A model generated the notes under the pieces. That model was not told the origin of the DNA. It saw nothing but the letters and a program-made list of their open reading frames with translations, and made no database searches. A stretch of DNA of 5,327 nt from an uncultured Oscillospiraceae bacterium (lineage in GTDB: Bacteria > Bacillota > Clostridia > Oscillospirales > Oscillospiraceae): contig CAKTMW010000068.1 in assembly GCA_934574095.1 (NCBI GenBank), forward strand, positions 1-5,327. The letters are read 5' to 3'. Every line of letters starts with the position of its first letter. Positions within the stretch are counted from its first letter, which is position 1. The position numbers were made by a program, and so were the translations under genes. Positions 1 through 5,179 of the stretch are shown piece after piece.

Positions 1-73
1 GGGAACAACTGGACTCGAACCAGTGACCCCCTGCTTGTAAGGCAGGTGCTCTAACCAGCTGAGCTATGCTCCC
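1..73 (-). tRNA. tRNA-Val (anticodon UAC), 3' end cut by window edge
   Basis: Read on the minus strand, the sequence folds as a full cloverleaf. The acceptor strand GGGAGCA pairs with TGTTCCC (one G-T wobble). The D-arm contains AGCTCAGCTGGTTAGAGC. The anticodon stem CCTGC/GCAGG encloses the loop CTTACAA, giving anticodon TAC, which reads GTA and other GTN codons for valine. The T-arm ACTGG/CCAGT encloses TTCGAGT. The acceptor 3' strand ends exactly at window base 1, so the discriminator base and any encoded CCA lie outside the window. The gene follows the hslO operon on the same strand but has its own consensus promoter. Confidence 0.96.
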
Positions 74-80
74 GTCCCTA

Positions 81-96
81 CCGTTTTCGTAAACGG
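81..96 (-). other. Hairpin in the tRNA-Val precursor leader
   Basis: CCGTTT (81-86) and AAACGG (91-96) are perfect complements around a TCGT loop. The hairpin occupies most of the short leader between the predicted start point (about 98) and the first tRNA base (73). It has no T-tract, so it does not look like a terminator. It could affect 5' processing of the precursor, but that is inference. Confidence 0.5.
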
Positions 97-104
97 CGAG
101 TGTT

Positions 105-133
105 ATTATACTAAATGAACTCCCAACTGTCAA
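105..133 (-). promoter_or_regulatory. Consensus housekeeping sigma promoter for tRNA-Val
   Basis: On the minus strand, TTGACA (133-128) and TATAAT (110-105) are separated by exactly 17 bp, a perfect match to the sigma-70/sigma-A consensus. The start point would fall near position 98, leaving a leader of about 25 nt before the tRNA. An A/T-rich tract at 149-164, just upstream of the -35 box, resembles an alpha-CTD UP element. Such a strong promoter fits a stable RNA gene. Confidence 0.92.
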
Positions 134-148
134 CAAGAAAATCAAAAA

Positions 149-164
149 TTTTCTAAAAAATTTT
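149..164 (-). promoter_or_regulatory. UP-like A/T element upstream of the tRNA promoter
   Basis: The minus strand reads AAAATTTTTTAGAAAA, close in pattern to the UP-element consensus (A-tract, T-tract, then AAA). It ends 15 bp before the -35 hexamer at 133, slightly farther upstream than the classical position. A nearly identical string precedes the plus-strand promoter at 5145. The element sits in the 3' flank of hslO. Confidence 0.4.
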
Positions 165-172
165 CCGGTGTC

Positions 173-1048
173 TTACAGGCCGGCGATGAGGTTTTTCAGC
201 TCGTCGCCGGAGAAGTCATATACCGCGTCGCAGAACTGGCAGGTCATGCTGCAATGGCCCTGCTCGTCCAGAATCTGCCGGAGCTCGTCCTTGCCCAGAG
301 AAATGAGGGCCCGCTCTACCCGCTGACGGCTGCAATAGCAGCGGTACTCCACGGGGGTGGTCTCCAGAATTTTCAAATCGAAGTCCGACATGACCTGGCG
401 CAGCATATGCTCCGGGTCGTCATCCTTGTCCAGAATGGCGGAGACGTTGCCGGCGGCCATGATGCCGCCCTCCACCTTGACGATGGTATCCTCAGTGGCA
501 CCGGGCATCAGCTGGATGAGGTAGCCGCCGGCGGCCTTGACGCTCTGGTCGCGGTCCACCAGCACACCCAGGCCGCAGGCGGTGGGTATCTGCTCGGATT
601 CCACGAAATAGGCGGCCACGTCCTCGGCAATCTCGCCGCCCAGCAGGTCAATGGTGCCCACGTAGGGCTCCTTCATATGCAGGTCCTTGATGACGGTGAG
701 GGTGCCCTCATGGCCAACCGCGCCGCCTACGTCCAGCTTGCCGTCGGGCCGCAGGGGGATGTCCACCTGCGGGTTGGTGACGTAGCCCCGGACGTTGCCC
801 TGATTGTCGGACACGGCCAGCACGGTGCCTAAGGGGCCGCCGCCCTTGATCTGGAGGGTCAGGCTGGCGCCGCCGTCCTTCAGGGCATTGCCCATCAGGC
901 TGGCGGCGGACAGGGTGCGGCCCAGCGCGGCGGTGCCTACCGGCAGCAGCTTGTGGATCTGCCGGGCACGCTCCGTCAGGTCACGGCTGCAAATGGCGGC
1001 GGCCTGTACCAGACCGTCGGAGGAAATAGCTCTTACGATTCTATCCAT
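173..1048 (-). CDS. hslO: Redox-regulated molecular chaperone Hsp33
   Basis: The gene encodes 291 residues, the usual Hsp33 length. Hsp33 is a cytosolic holdase that is inactive while reduced and zinc-bound, and is activated by oxidative unfolding to hold unfolding client proteins. The C-terminal zinc switch is complete: C237-Y-C239, then 30 residues, then C270-Q-F-C273, with an extra Cys at 266. The N-terminal part carries family-typical stretches such as LMGNALKDGG and LTLQIKGGGPLG. An ATG farther upstream (to 1141) is open, but the start at 1048 is preferred. It gives the conserved MDRIVRA N-terminus, is preceded by AAGGAG (1059-1064) at 10 bp, and avoids overlapping the upstream methyltransferase gene. 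It is the last gene of a three-gene minus-strand operon, 22 bp after the methyltransferase. No G+C-rich terminator follows, so some readthrough into tRNA-Val is possible. Confidence 0.97.
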   Translation of the reverse strand: MDRIVRAISSDGLVQAAAICSRDLTERARQIHKLLPVGTAALGRTLSAASLMGNALKDGGASLTLQIKGGGPLGTVLAVSDNQGNVRGYVTNPQVDIPLRPDGKLDVGGAVGHEGTLTVIKDLHMKEPYVGTIDLLGGEIAEDVAAYFVESEQIPTACGLGVLVDRDQSVKAAGGYLIQLMPGATEDTIVKVEGGIMAAGNVSAILDKDDDPEHMLRQVMSDFDLKILETTPVEYRCYCSRQRVERALISLGKDELRQILDEQGHCSMTCQFCDAVYDFSGDELKNLIAGL

Positions 1049-1058
1049 GTATGGATCA

Positions 1059-1064
1059 CTCCTT
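1059..1064 (-). promoter_or_regulatory. Ribosome binding site deciding the hslO start
   Basis: The minus strand reads AAGGAG, 10 bp before the ATG at 1048. It lies in the 22-bp gap after the methyltransferase stop codon (1071-1073). This supports the 291-residue product over the longer open frame reaching 1141. Confidence 0.8.
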
Positions 1065-1070
1065 ATGCGG

Positions 1071-1811
1071 TTATTTGCGGATGGCGGTGAAGTAGATGCG
1101 CTGCTCGCCCTCACGGGGACTGCGGCGCACCATGTCACCACAGGTGCGGATATCGGTAAAACCGGCGGCCTCCAGCCACCCGGTCAGCTCCTCCACGGTA
1201 TAGGCACGCTGGCGGTGGATCTCCAGCTCACGATCCCACGCGCCGTCGCCCTGCTGGCGGAACAGATCCACGTAATAGGTGCACAGGCCGCGGCGGTACT
1301 CGGTGCGCCAGACGCAGTAGGTGTCCTCCGTCTCGTCCAGAAACACCTGACCGTCCAGCGCTGCCAGCTTTTCCACGGTGTTGATATCAAACACCAGCAG
1401 ACCGCCGGGCGCGATGAACAGGTGCAGCCGCTGGAAGGTGCGTTGCACGTCGGCGGGGCGGGTCAGATAATTGAGACTGTCCAGACAGCAGATGGCGGCG
1501 TCCACCGTGCCGTACAGGTCCAGCTTGGGCATGGACTGGTGCAGGAAGATGGGGGCTATGCCCTCCACCGTGCCGGATTTTCCCATGGCGGCGGCCAGCA
1601 TATCCTCGCTGCCGTCCACGGCGATGAGCTCGTAGCCGCGCGCCGTCAGCAGCCAGGTCATGGCGCCGGTGCCGCAGGCCAGGTCCAGTACGGTGTGAAC
1701 GGGGATGCGGCTGCGGCGGAAGAGCTTTTCGATGAAGTCCCTCCGCTTTTCATATTGAACGTCGGTGGTCAGGTCGTCGTAGCTGGCGGCCAGGGCGTCA
1801 TAGGCGCTCAT
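1071..1811 (-). CDS. Class I SAM-dependent methyltransferase, substrate unknown
   Basis: The 246-residue protein has the Rossmann methyltransferase core. It starts with the family-typical YDALAASYDDL (residues 4-14). Motif I for S-adenosylmethionine binding is VLDLACGTG (41-49), and the acidic residue that contacts the ribose is in AVDGS (64-68). A motif IV-like stretch, ICCLDSLNYL, follows later, and the C-terminus ends with EQRIYFTAIRK, common in small Firmicutes methyltransferases. Nothing visible identifies the acceptor substrate. The ATG overlaps the upstream stop codon as ATGA (1808-1811), and AAGGAG (1820-1825) sits 8 bp before the start inside the yerC-like gene, so translation of the two is probably coupled. 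Position between a TrpR-like regulator and hslO suggests a housekeeping operon, not a specialised pathway. Confidence 0.9.
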   Translation of the reverse strand: MSAYDALAASYDDLTTDVQYEKRRDFIEKLFRRSRIPVHTVLDLACGTGAMTWLLTARGYELIAVDGSEDMLAAAMGKSGTVEGIAPIFLHQSMPKLDLYGTVDAAICCLDSLNYLTRPADVQRTFQRLHLFIAPGGLLVFDINTVEKLAALDGQVFLDETEDTYCVWRTEYRRGLCTYYVDLFRQQGDGAWDRELEIHRQRAYTVEELTGWLEAAGFTDIRTCGDMVRRSPREGEQRIYFTAIRK

Positions 1812-2152
1812 TCCGTCGGCTCCTTTTCCTTGGCTTCCTTCTCCTCCAGCTCACGCATTTTTTCCAGTACGCCCTCGTAGCCGCCCGCGCCGTAGATCAG
1901 GCTGCGGTTCACCCGGCTGATGGTGGCGCTGGACGCGCCGGTGCGCTCCAGAATGTCGTTGTAGATGAGACCGTTGTTCAGCAGCGTGGCCACCTCGTAG
2001 CGCTGCTCCATGGAGCGCAGCTCCGGGATGGTGCACAGGTCCTGGAAGAAGTTATAGCACTCCTCCTCGGTCTCCAGCGTCAGGATCGCCTTATACAGGC
2101 GGTCACTTTTTTCCTTCTTGGCGATCTTGCATTTTGTGGTATGCACGGCCAT
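1808..2152 (-). CDS. yerC: YerC/YecD-family TrpR-related DNA-binding protein
   Basis: The 114-residue protein matches the YerC/YecD family. The N-terminal helical part contains LYKAILTLETEEECYNFFQD (19-38), followed by TIPELRSMEQRYEVA. A TrpR-type helix-turn-helix spans about residues 62-85, with the recognition segment TGASSATISRVNRSL. The last 15 or so residues are a charged Glu/Lys tail. TrpR itself binds tryptophan. YerC relatives share the DNA-binding fold, but a ligand and regulon are not settled, so no specific effector is proposed. The gene is first in the operon. A strong AGGGAGG (2160-2166) lies 7 bp before the ATG. The repeats in the divergent region upstream make autoregulation plausible but unproven. 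Confidence 0.9.
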   Translation of the reverse strand: MAVHTTKCKIAKKEKSDRLYKAILTLETEEECYNFFQDLCTIPELRSMEQRYEVATLLNNGLIYNDILERTGASSATISRVNRSLIYGAGGYEGVLEKMRELEEKEAKEKEPTE

Positions 2153-2159
2153 GGCGGTT

Positions 2160-2166
2160 CCTCCCT
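2160..2166 (-). promoter_or_regulatory. Ribosome binding site of the yerC-like gene
   Basis: The minus strand reads AGGGAGG, 7 bp before the ATG at 2152. It is a near-perfect complement of the 16S rRNA tail and supports this start. Confidence 0.8.
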
Positions 2167-2168
2167 TA

Positions 2169-2194
2169 TTCCTACTTTCCTATATGCTTCCTAT
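2169..2194. repeat. Three TTCCTA direct repeats in the yerC leader
   Basis: TTCCTA occurs at 2169, 2177 and 2188. The last two are extended to TTCCTAT and are 11 bp apart, about one helical turn. The same core recurs in the palindrome at 2308-2322 on the other side of the intergenic region. The spacing could reflect cooperative protein binding. Chance in an A/T-rich stretch is the alternative. Confidence 0.3.
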
Positions 2195-2208
2195 CATATG
2201 TCTCCGAT

Positions 2209-2242
2209 ACTTTCATATTTTAACGCTTTCGCGCGTGAAAGT
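2209..2242. repeat. Inverted repeat overlapping the yerC promoter, operator candidate
   Basis: ACTTTCA (2209-2215) and TGAAAGT (2236-2242) are perfect 7-bp inverted arms. One arm lies at the predicted start point and the other on the -35 box of the minus-strand promoter. A smaller hairpin, CTTTCG/TGAAAG, is nested at 2226-2241. A further outer pair, ACTTTCC (2174-2180) and GGAAAGT (2249-2255), is roughly concentric. The geometry fits an operator, but the protein that would bind is unknown. Confidence 0.4.
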
Positions 2243-2245
2243 AAA
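2217..2245 (-). promoter_or_regulatory. Candidate promoter of the yerC-methyltransferase-hslO operon
   Basis: On the minus strand, TTTACT (2245-2240, 4 of 6 consensus bases) and TAAAAT (2222-2217, 5 of 6) are separated by 17 bp. Transcription would start near 2210, leaving a leader of roughly 57 nt before the start codon at 2152. The match is moderate. A second -10-like TATGAT (2198-2193) has no good -35 partner. Confidence 0.5.
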
Positions 2246-2307
2246 GGAGGAAAGTGAAAATTTTCTGTGAAGAACGAAAAACGGGAACCTTTCGGTAAAA
2301 TTATCCG

Positions 2308-2322
2308 TCCTATTTAATAGGA
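2308..2322. promoter_or_regulatory. 15-bp palindrome just upstream of the serpin genes
   Basis: TCCTATT (2308-2314) and AATAGGA (2316-2322) are perfect 7-bp arms around a single central T. The palindrome contains a -10-like TTTAAT (2313-2318), and it ends 11 bp before the serpin ribosome binding site. No good -35 box lies at the matching distance (TTTCGG at 2290-2295 is poor). An operator over the serpin promoter is possible, but the promoter itself is not clearly visible. Confidence 0.4.
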
Positions 2323-2347
2323 AAGACCATCACAAGGAGGGAACAGG

Positions 2348-3595
2348 ATGAAGAAAGTACGAAGAATACTGTGCGGCGCGCTGGCAGCGCTGCTACTGGC
2401 GGGCTGCGGCAGCGGCACGGCGGGGGAGTACGCCATCGTGGAGGCCAGCTATCCCGCCCGGGCACAGAAAACGGAGGAGCGGGCGGACACGGCGGAGCTG
2501 GTGCGGTTCAGCAGCGAGACGGCGGCGAAGATCTTTGCGGAAGGGGAGAATACCGTGTATTCGCCGATAAGCCTGTATATGGCGCTGGGGATGCTGACAG
2601 AGGTGACGGAGGGCCGGACAAAGGAACAGGTGACGGAGCTGCTGGGCGTGTCCGACAGCGAAACGCTGCGGCAGTGGACGCAGAGCCTGTGGCGGCAGCT
2701 TTACTGCGACGAGAAGGACAGCGCCCTGTGGCTGGGGAACGCGGCGTTCCTCAATGAAGCGATGACGTTCCATAAGGAGCCACTGGAGGTGCTGGCGGAG
2801 GATTATTACGCGTCCAGCTATGGTTTGCCTATGGGGACAAGCGGGGCGGACAAGGCCATTGCCGCGTGGCTGGATCGGCAGACCAATGATCTGCTGACTG
2901 ACGATACCGGAGCCATCAGGACGGAGAAAAGAGACCTGCTGCGGCTGTACAATACTATATATTATAAGGCGGCGTGGCAGGCTGAGTTCTTCGGGGGTGC
3001 GACGGCGGAGGATATCTTCACCGCCGCCGACGGCACGGAGCAGAGAGCGGACTTCATGCACATTTCCATTGAGGGAGAGGATGTAGCGCGGGGCGAGGGC
3101 TACCGGCGCGCGTCGCTGTATCTGAAGGACGGCGGCAGAATGACCTTCTATCTGCCGGACGAGGGCGTAACGGTGGAGGAGCTTTTACAGCGGGAGAACT
3201 TCCTGCAGGAAGCGGAGGACTTGCTTGTGGACGCCCTTGAGGTGCGGGTCAACTGGTCGGTACCCAAATTCGACCTCCACGATTCGCTGAAGCTGAACGA
3301 CGCATTGCAGGCGCTGGGGGTCACGGACGCCTTTGATGAAAATAAGGCGGATTTCGCGCCACTGACGGAGCAGCCGGCATATGTGGAGAGCGTGAATCAG
3401 GCGGCGCGGGTGAAGATCGACGAGGAGGGCATAGAAGCCGCCGCTTATACCGAGGTGGACACGAACGCCGCAGCGGCGCCGCCGCAGGAGATGCCCGAGG
3501 AGGAGATGAACCTGAACCGGCCGTTCCTGTTCGTTATCTGGAAGGACGGCGCGCCGCTGTTTGTGGGCGCGGTACAGACCATGGAGGGAATGTAA
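2348..3595 (+). CDS. Lipoprotein serpin (serine protease inhibitor), first copy
   Basis: The 415-residue precursor starts with a lipoprotein signal peptide (basic MKKVRR, hydrophobic core, lipobox L17-A-G-C20), so the mature protein is probably lipid-anchored outside the membrane. The rest is a serpin, a suicide inhibitor that traps a protease after cleavage of its reactive centre loop. Visible signatures are N68-TVYSPIS, NAAF (131-134), YNTIYYKAAW (201-210, matching the NxxFFKGxW region), VPKFDL (305-310), the ALGVTDAF block, and the C-terminal RPFLF (391-395). The hinge runs from E359 (P17) through EEGIEAAAYT to P8 Thr. Counting 17 residues puts P1/P1' at A375/A376, followed by PP at P3'-P4', as in alpha-1-antitrypsin. 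Ala at P1 would suit an elastase-like protease, which is inference. AAGGAGG (2334-2340) lies 7 bp before the ATG. The second copy follows after 1 bp. Confidence 0.95.
   Translation: MKKVRRILCGALAALLLAGCGSGTAGEYAIVEASYPARAQKTEERADTAELVRFSSETAAKIFAEGENTVYSPISLYMALGMLTEVTEGRTKEQVTELLGVSDSETLRQWTQSLWRQLYCDEKDSALWLGNAAFLNEAMTFHKEPLEVLAEDYYASSYGLPMGTSGADKAIAAWLDRQTNDLLTDDTGAIRTEKRDLLRLYNTIYYKAAWQAEFFGGATAEDIFTAADGTEQRADFMHISIEGEDVARGEGYRRASLYLKDGGRMTFYLPDEGVTVEELLQRENFLQEAEDLLVDALEVRVNWSVPKFDLHDSLKLNDALQALGVTDAFDENKADFAPLTEQPAYVESVNQAARVKIDEEGIEAAAYTEVDTNAAAAPPQEMPEEEMNLNRPFLFVIWKDGAPLFVGAVQTMEGM
3583..3589 (+). promoter_or_regulatory. Ribosome binding site deciding the second serpin start
   Basis: GGAGGGA lies inside the last codons of the first serpin, 7 bp before the ATG at 3597. 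It supports that start, which yields a clean lipoprotein signal peptide, over an in-frame ATG at 3561 inside the first gene. It also implies a single transcript with coupled translation. Confidence 0.8.
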
Positions 3596-3596
3596 C

Positions 3597-4961
3597 ATGA
3601 AACGAATGAGAGCGATACTGTGCGGCGTGCTGGCGGCGCTGATGCTGGCAGGCTGCGGGACACAGACGGATGTAAGACAGCCGCAGGGGGGAGGCGTTGC
3701 GGCGGTGGATCTGAGGCCGTATGCCGTCAAGGAGGCAGCTTACCCGGTCTACCCCGAGGAGCCTCGCTACGAGGACTATTTCAACGACAACGGCGAGGGG
3801 GACTGGGACGCCTATTTCGCGGCGCAGGAAGCCTATCGGGGGGAGCTGCGGCAGATGGGCAAGGGCGAGAACGTGGATGACGGCGCGGTGCTGGACTTTG
3901 CCGGAAGGACGGCGACGGAAATTTTCGCCGGACAGGAGAATACCGTCTATTCTCCCATCAGCCTGTACGTGGCGCTGGGAATGCTGACGGAGCTGACGGA
4001 CGGCGAGACGAAGCGACAGGTGATGGCGCTGCTGGACGGCGCCGACACGGAGACGCTGCGGCAGCAGATCAACCGCCTGTGGATGAGCGTCTATCAGGAC
4101 GGCGACGCGGTGTGCCGGTTGGCCAATGCCGCGTTCCTGCGGGAAAACGCCGATGTGAAGCAGACGGCGGCGGACACGCTGGCGGAGTGGTATTTCGCGT
4201 CTTCCTATCGGGTGCCCATGGGGACGGAGGAGGCCGACGCGGCCATCGCCAGCTGGCTGAACCAGCAGACCGGCGGATTGCTGTCCGAGGAGACGGGAAA
4301 CATCCGCACGGTGGAGGAGAACCTGCTGCGGCTGTACAATACCATATATTATAAGGCCGGTTGGCGGAGGGCCTTTGAGAGCAGTCAGACGGAAACGGAT
4401 ACCTTTACCGCCGCCAACGGCAGCAAGCAGCAGGTGGACTTCCTACACCAGACGGGCGAGGGAACCTACCGGAAGGGCGAGGGCTACACCGCCGCGCCCA
4501 AGACGCTGGAATGCGGGCGGATGGTGTTCGTACTGCCGGACGAGGGTGTGACGCCGGAGAGTCTGCTGCAGAGAGAGGGCTTTCTGAAGGAGCTGACGGG
4601 GGAGTACGACAGCGCTCAGGTGATTTGGTCGGTGCCGAAGTTCGATGTGAAGTCCTCTGTTGAATTGAAGGATGTTTTGAGGGCGCTGGGCGTGGCCGAT
4701 GCTTTTGATGCGGATAAGGCGGACTTTACGCCGCTGACGGACAGCGGCGTGGTGGTGGGCAGCGTCATGCAGGCTGCCCGGGTCAAGATCGACGAGGAGG
4801 GCGTGGAGGCTGCCGCCTATACGGAGATCGCCGTCAATGACAGCGCACCCATGGAGCCGCCGTCCGTGGTGGAGATGAATTTGAACCGGCCGTTCCTGTT
4901 TGTGGTCTTCAGTGACGATGATGTGCCGCTGTTTGTGGGAACGGTGCAGACGATGGTGTAG
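3597..4961 (+). CDS. Lipoprotein serpin, second tandem copy
   Basis: The 454-residue precursor begins MKRMRAILCG and has a lipobox L17-A-G-C20, so it is also predicted to be lipid-anchored outside the membrane. The serpin body matches the first copy closely, with more than about half the aligned residues identical by eye: N115-TVYSPIS, NAAF (177-180), YNTIYYKAGW (247-256), VPKFDV (346-351), ALGVADAF (363-370) and RPFLF (431-435). The hinge EEGVEAAAYT (P17 E400 to P8 T409) is almost unchanged. The loop after it differs, and counting gives P1/P1' as S416/A417, with PP shifted to P5'-P6', so the cleavage site is less certain. A segment between the lipid anchor and the serpin fold is 47 residues longer than in the first copy and is rich in Asp, Glu, Tyr and Phe. 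The start at 3597 lies 1 bp after the first serpin stop codon. Confidence 0.95.
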   Translation: MKRMRAILCGVLAALMLAGCGTQTDVRQPQGGGVAAVDLRPYAVKEAAYPVYPEEPRYEDYFNDNGEGDWDAYFAAQEAYRGELRQMGKGENVDDGAVLDFAGRTATEIFAGQENTVYSPISLYVALGMLTELTDGETKRQVMALLDGADTETLRQQINRLWMSVYQDGDAVCRLANAAFLRENADVKQTAADTLAEWYFASSYRVPMGTEEADAAIASWLNQQTGGLLSEETGNIRTVEENLLRLYNTIYYKAGWRRAFESSQTETDTFTAANGSKQQVDFLHQTGEGTYRKGEGYTAAPKTLECGRMVFVLPDEGVTPESLLQREGFLKELTGEYDSAQVIWSVPKFDVKSSVELKDVLRALGVADAFDADKADFTPLTDSGVVVGSVMQAARVKIDEEGVEAAAYTEIAVNDSAPMEPPSVVEMNLNRPFLFVVFSDDDVPLFVGTVQTMV

Positions 4962-4975
4962 GAACCGGGGGATAT

Positions 4976-5067
4976 GTGTAGGGGAGGGGCTCTGCCCCTC
5001 TCGCTCGTGATACGATGATATTTCCGTTGGACGGCGGGCGGGGTAGAACCTCCGCCCCTACGCACAC
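4976..5067. repeat. G+C-rich palindromic intergenic repeat (REP/MITE-like)
   Basis: The stretch starts about 15 bp after the second serpin stop codon. Its ends are imperfect inverted repeats sharing GTAGGGG (4978-4984) and CCCCTAC (5055-5061) with partial matches on both sides. It contains a 7-bp hairpin, GAGGGGC/GCCCCTC (4984-5000), and a second hairpin at 5036-5057 with 8 pairs, a bulged T and a TAGAA loop. Neither hairpin is followed by a T-tract, so it is not a canonical terminator, although it could protect the 3' end of the serpin transcript. It encodes nothing. Copies elsewhere in the genome are expected if it is a repeat family, which cannot be seen here. Confidence 0.5.
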
Positions 5068-5093
5068 TTGTCCCTCACCATAGCGGGGACAGG
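5067..5093. other. Hairpin after the palindromic repeat
   Basis: CTTGTCCC (5067-5074) pairs with GGGACAGG (5086-5093), with one T-G wobble, around an 11-base loop. The downstream sequence is CAGAATGCC, with no T-run, so a terminator role is doubtful. It may be part of the neighbouring repeat or a 3' end stabiliser. Confidence 0.35.
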
Positions 5094-5114
5094 CAGAATG
5101 CCGAAATTTCCTTG

Positions 5115-5128
5115 AAATTTTTAGAAAA
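5115..5128 (+). promoter_or_regulatory. UP-like A/T element upstream of the 5145 promoter
   Basis: AAATTTTTAGAAAA ends 16 bp before the -35 box at 5145. The same string with one extra A and T precedes the tRNA-Val promoter at 15 bp. The flanking bases to 5140 are also A/T-rich, in contrast to the G+C-rich surroundings. Confidence 0.4.
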
Positions 5129-5144
5129 ATAAGAGAAAAGCCTC

Positions 5145-5173
5145 TTGACAACAGGAGGATTTTCCTTTATTAT
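5145..5173 (+). promoter_or_regulatory. Near-consensus housekeeping promoter
   Basis: TTGACA (5145-5150) is a perfect -35 box, and TATTAT (5168-5173) matches 5 of 6 bases of the -10 box, with a 17-bp spacer. The start point is expected near 5180. This is one of the two strongest promoters in the window and faces the right edge, away from the serpins. It therefore drives a downstream transcript only partly included here. Confidence 0.88.
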
Positions 5174-5179
5174 AGGCAA

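Noticed and set aside
1..73. tRNA gene as an integration (att) site of a mobile element
   Set aside because: No integrase, direct repeat of the tRNA 3' end or mobility gene is visible, and the tRNA 3' end lies at the window edge.
136..154. A/T-only stem AGAAAAT/ATTTTCT after hslO as a terminator
   Set aside because: It has no G-C pairs in a stable stem and overlaps the upstream region of the tRNA promoter. It is better explained as A/T-rich promoter sequence.
1049..1141. Upstream extension of the hslO frame
   Set aside because: It would overlap the methyltransferase gene, lacks Hsp33 similarity, and the ATG at 1048 has a good ribosome binding site and the conserved N-terminus.
804..1880. 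Long plus-strand open frame opposite hslO and the methyltransferase
   Set aside because: It lies wholly antisense to clear conserved genes, has low-complexity composition, and is explained by the G+C-rich codon bias of the opposite strand.
2254..2298. Possible 14-residue leader peptide starting at GTG, ending before the serpins
   Set aside because: GGAGG lies only 3 bp before the GTG, too close for good initiation, and the peptide has no run of regulatory codons.
5103..5122. AAATTT-CCTTG-AAATTTTT as a terminator
   Set aside because: The stem is A/T-only and weak. The tract more likely belongs to the UP-like region of the following promoter.
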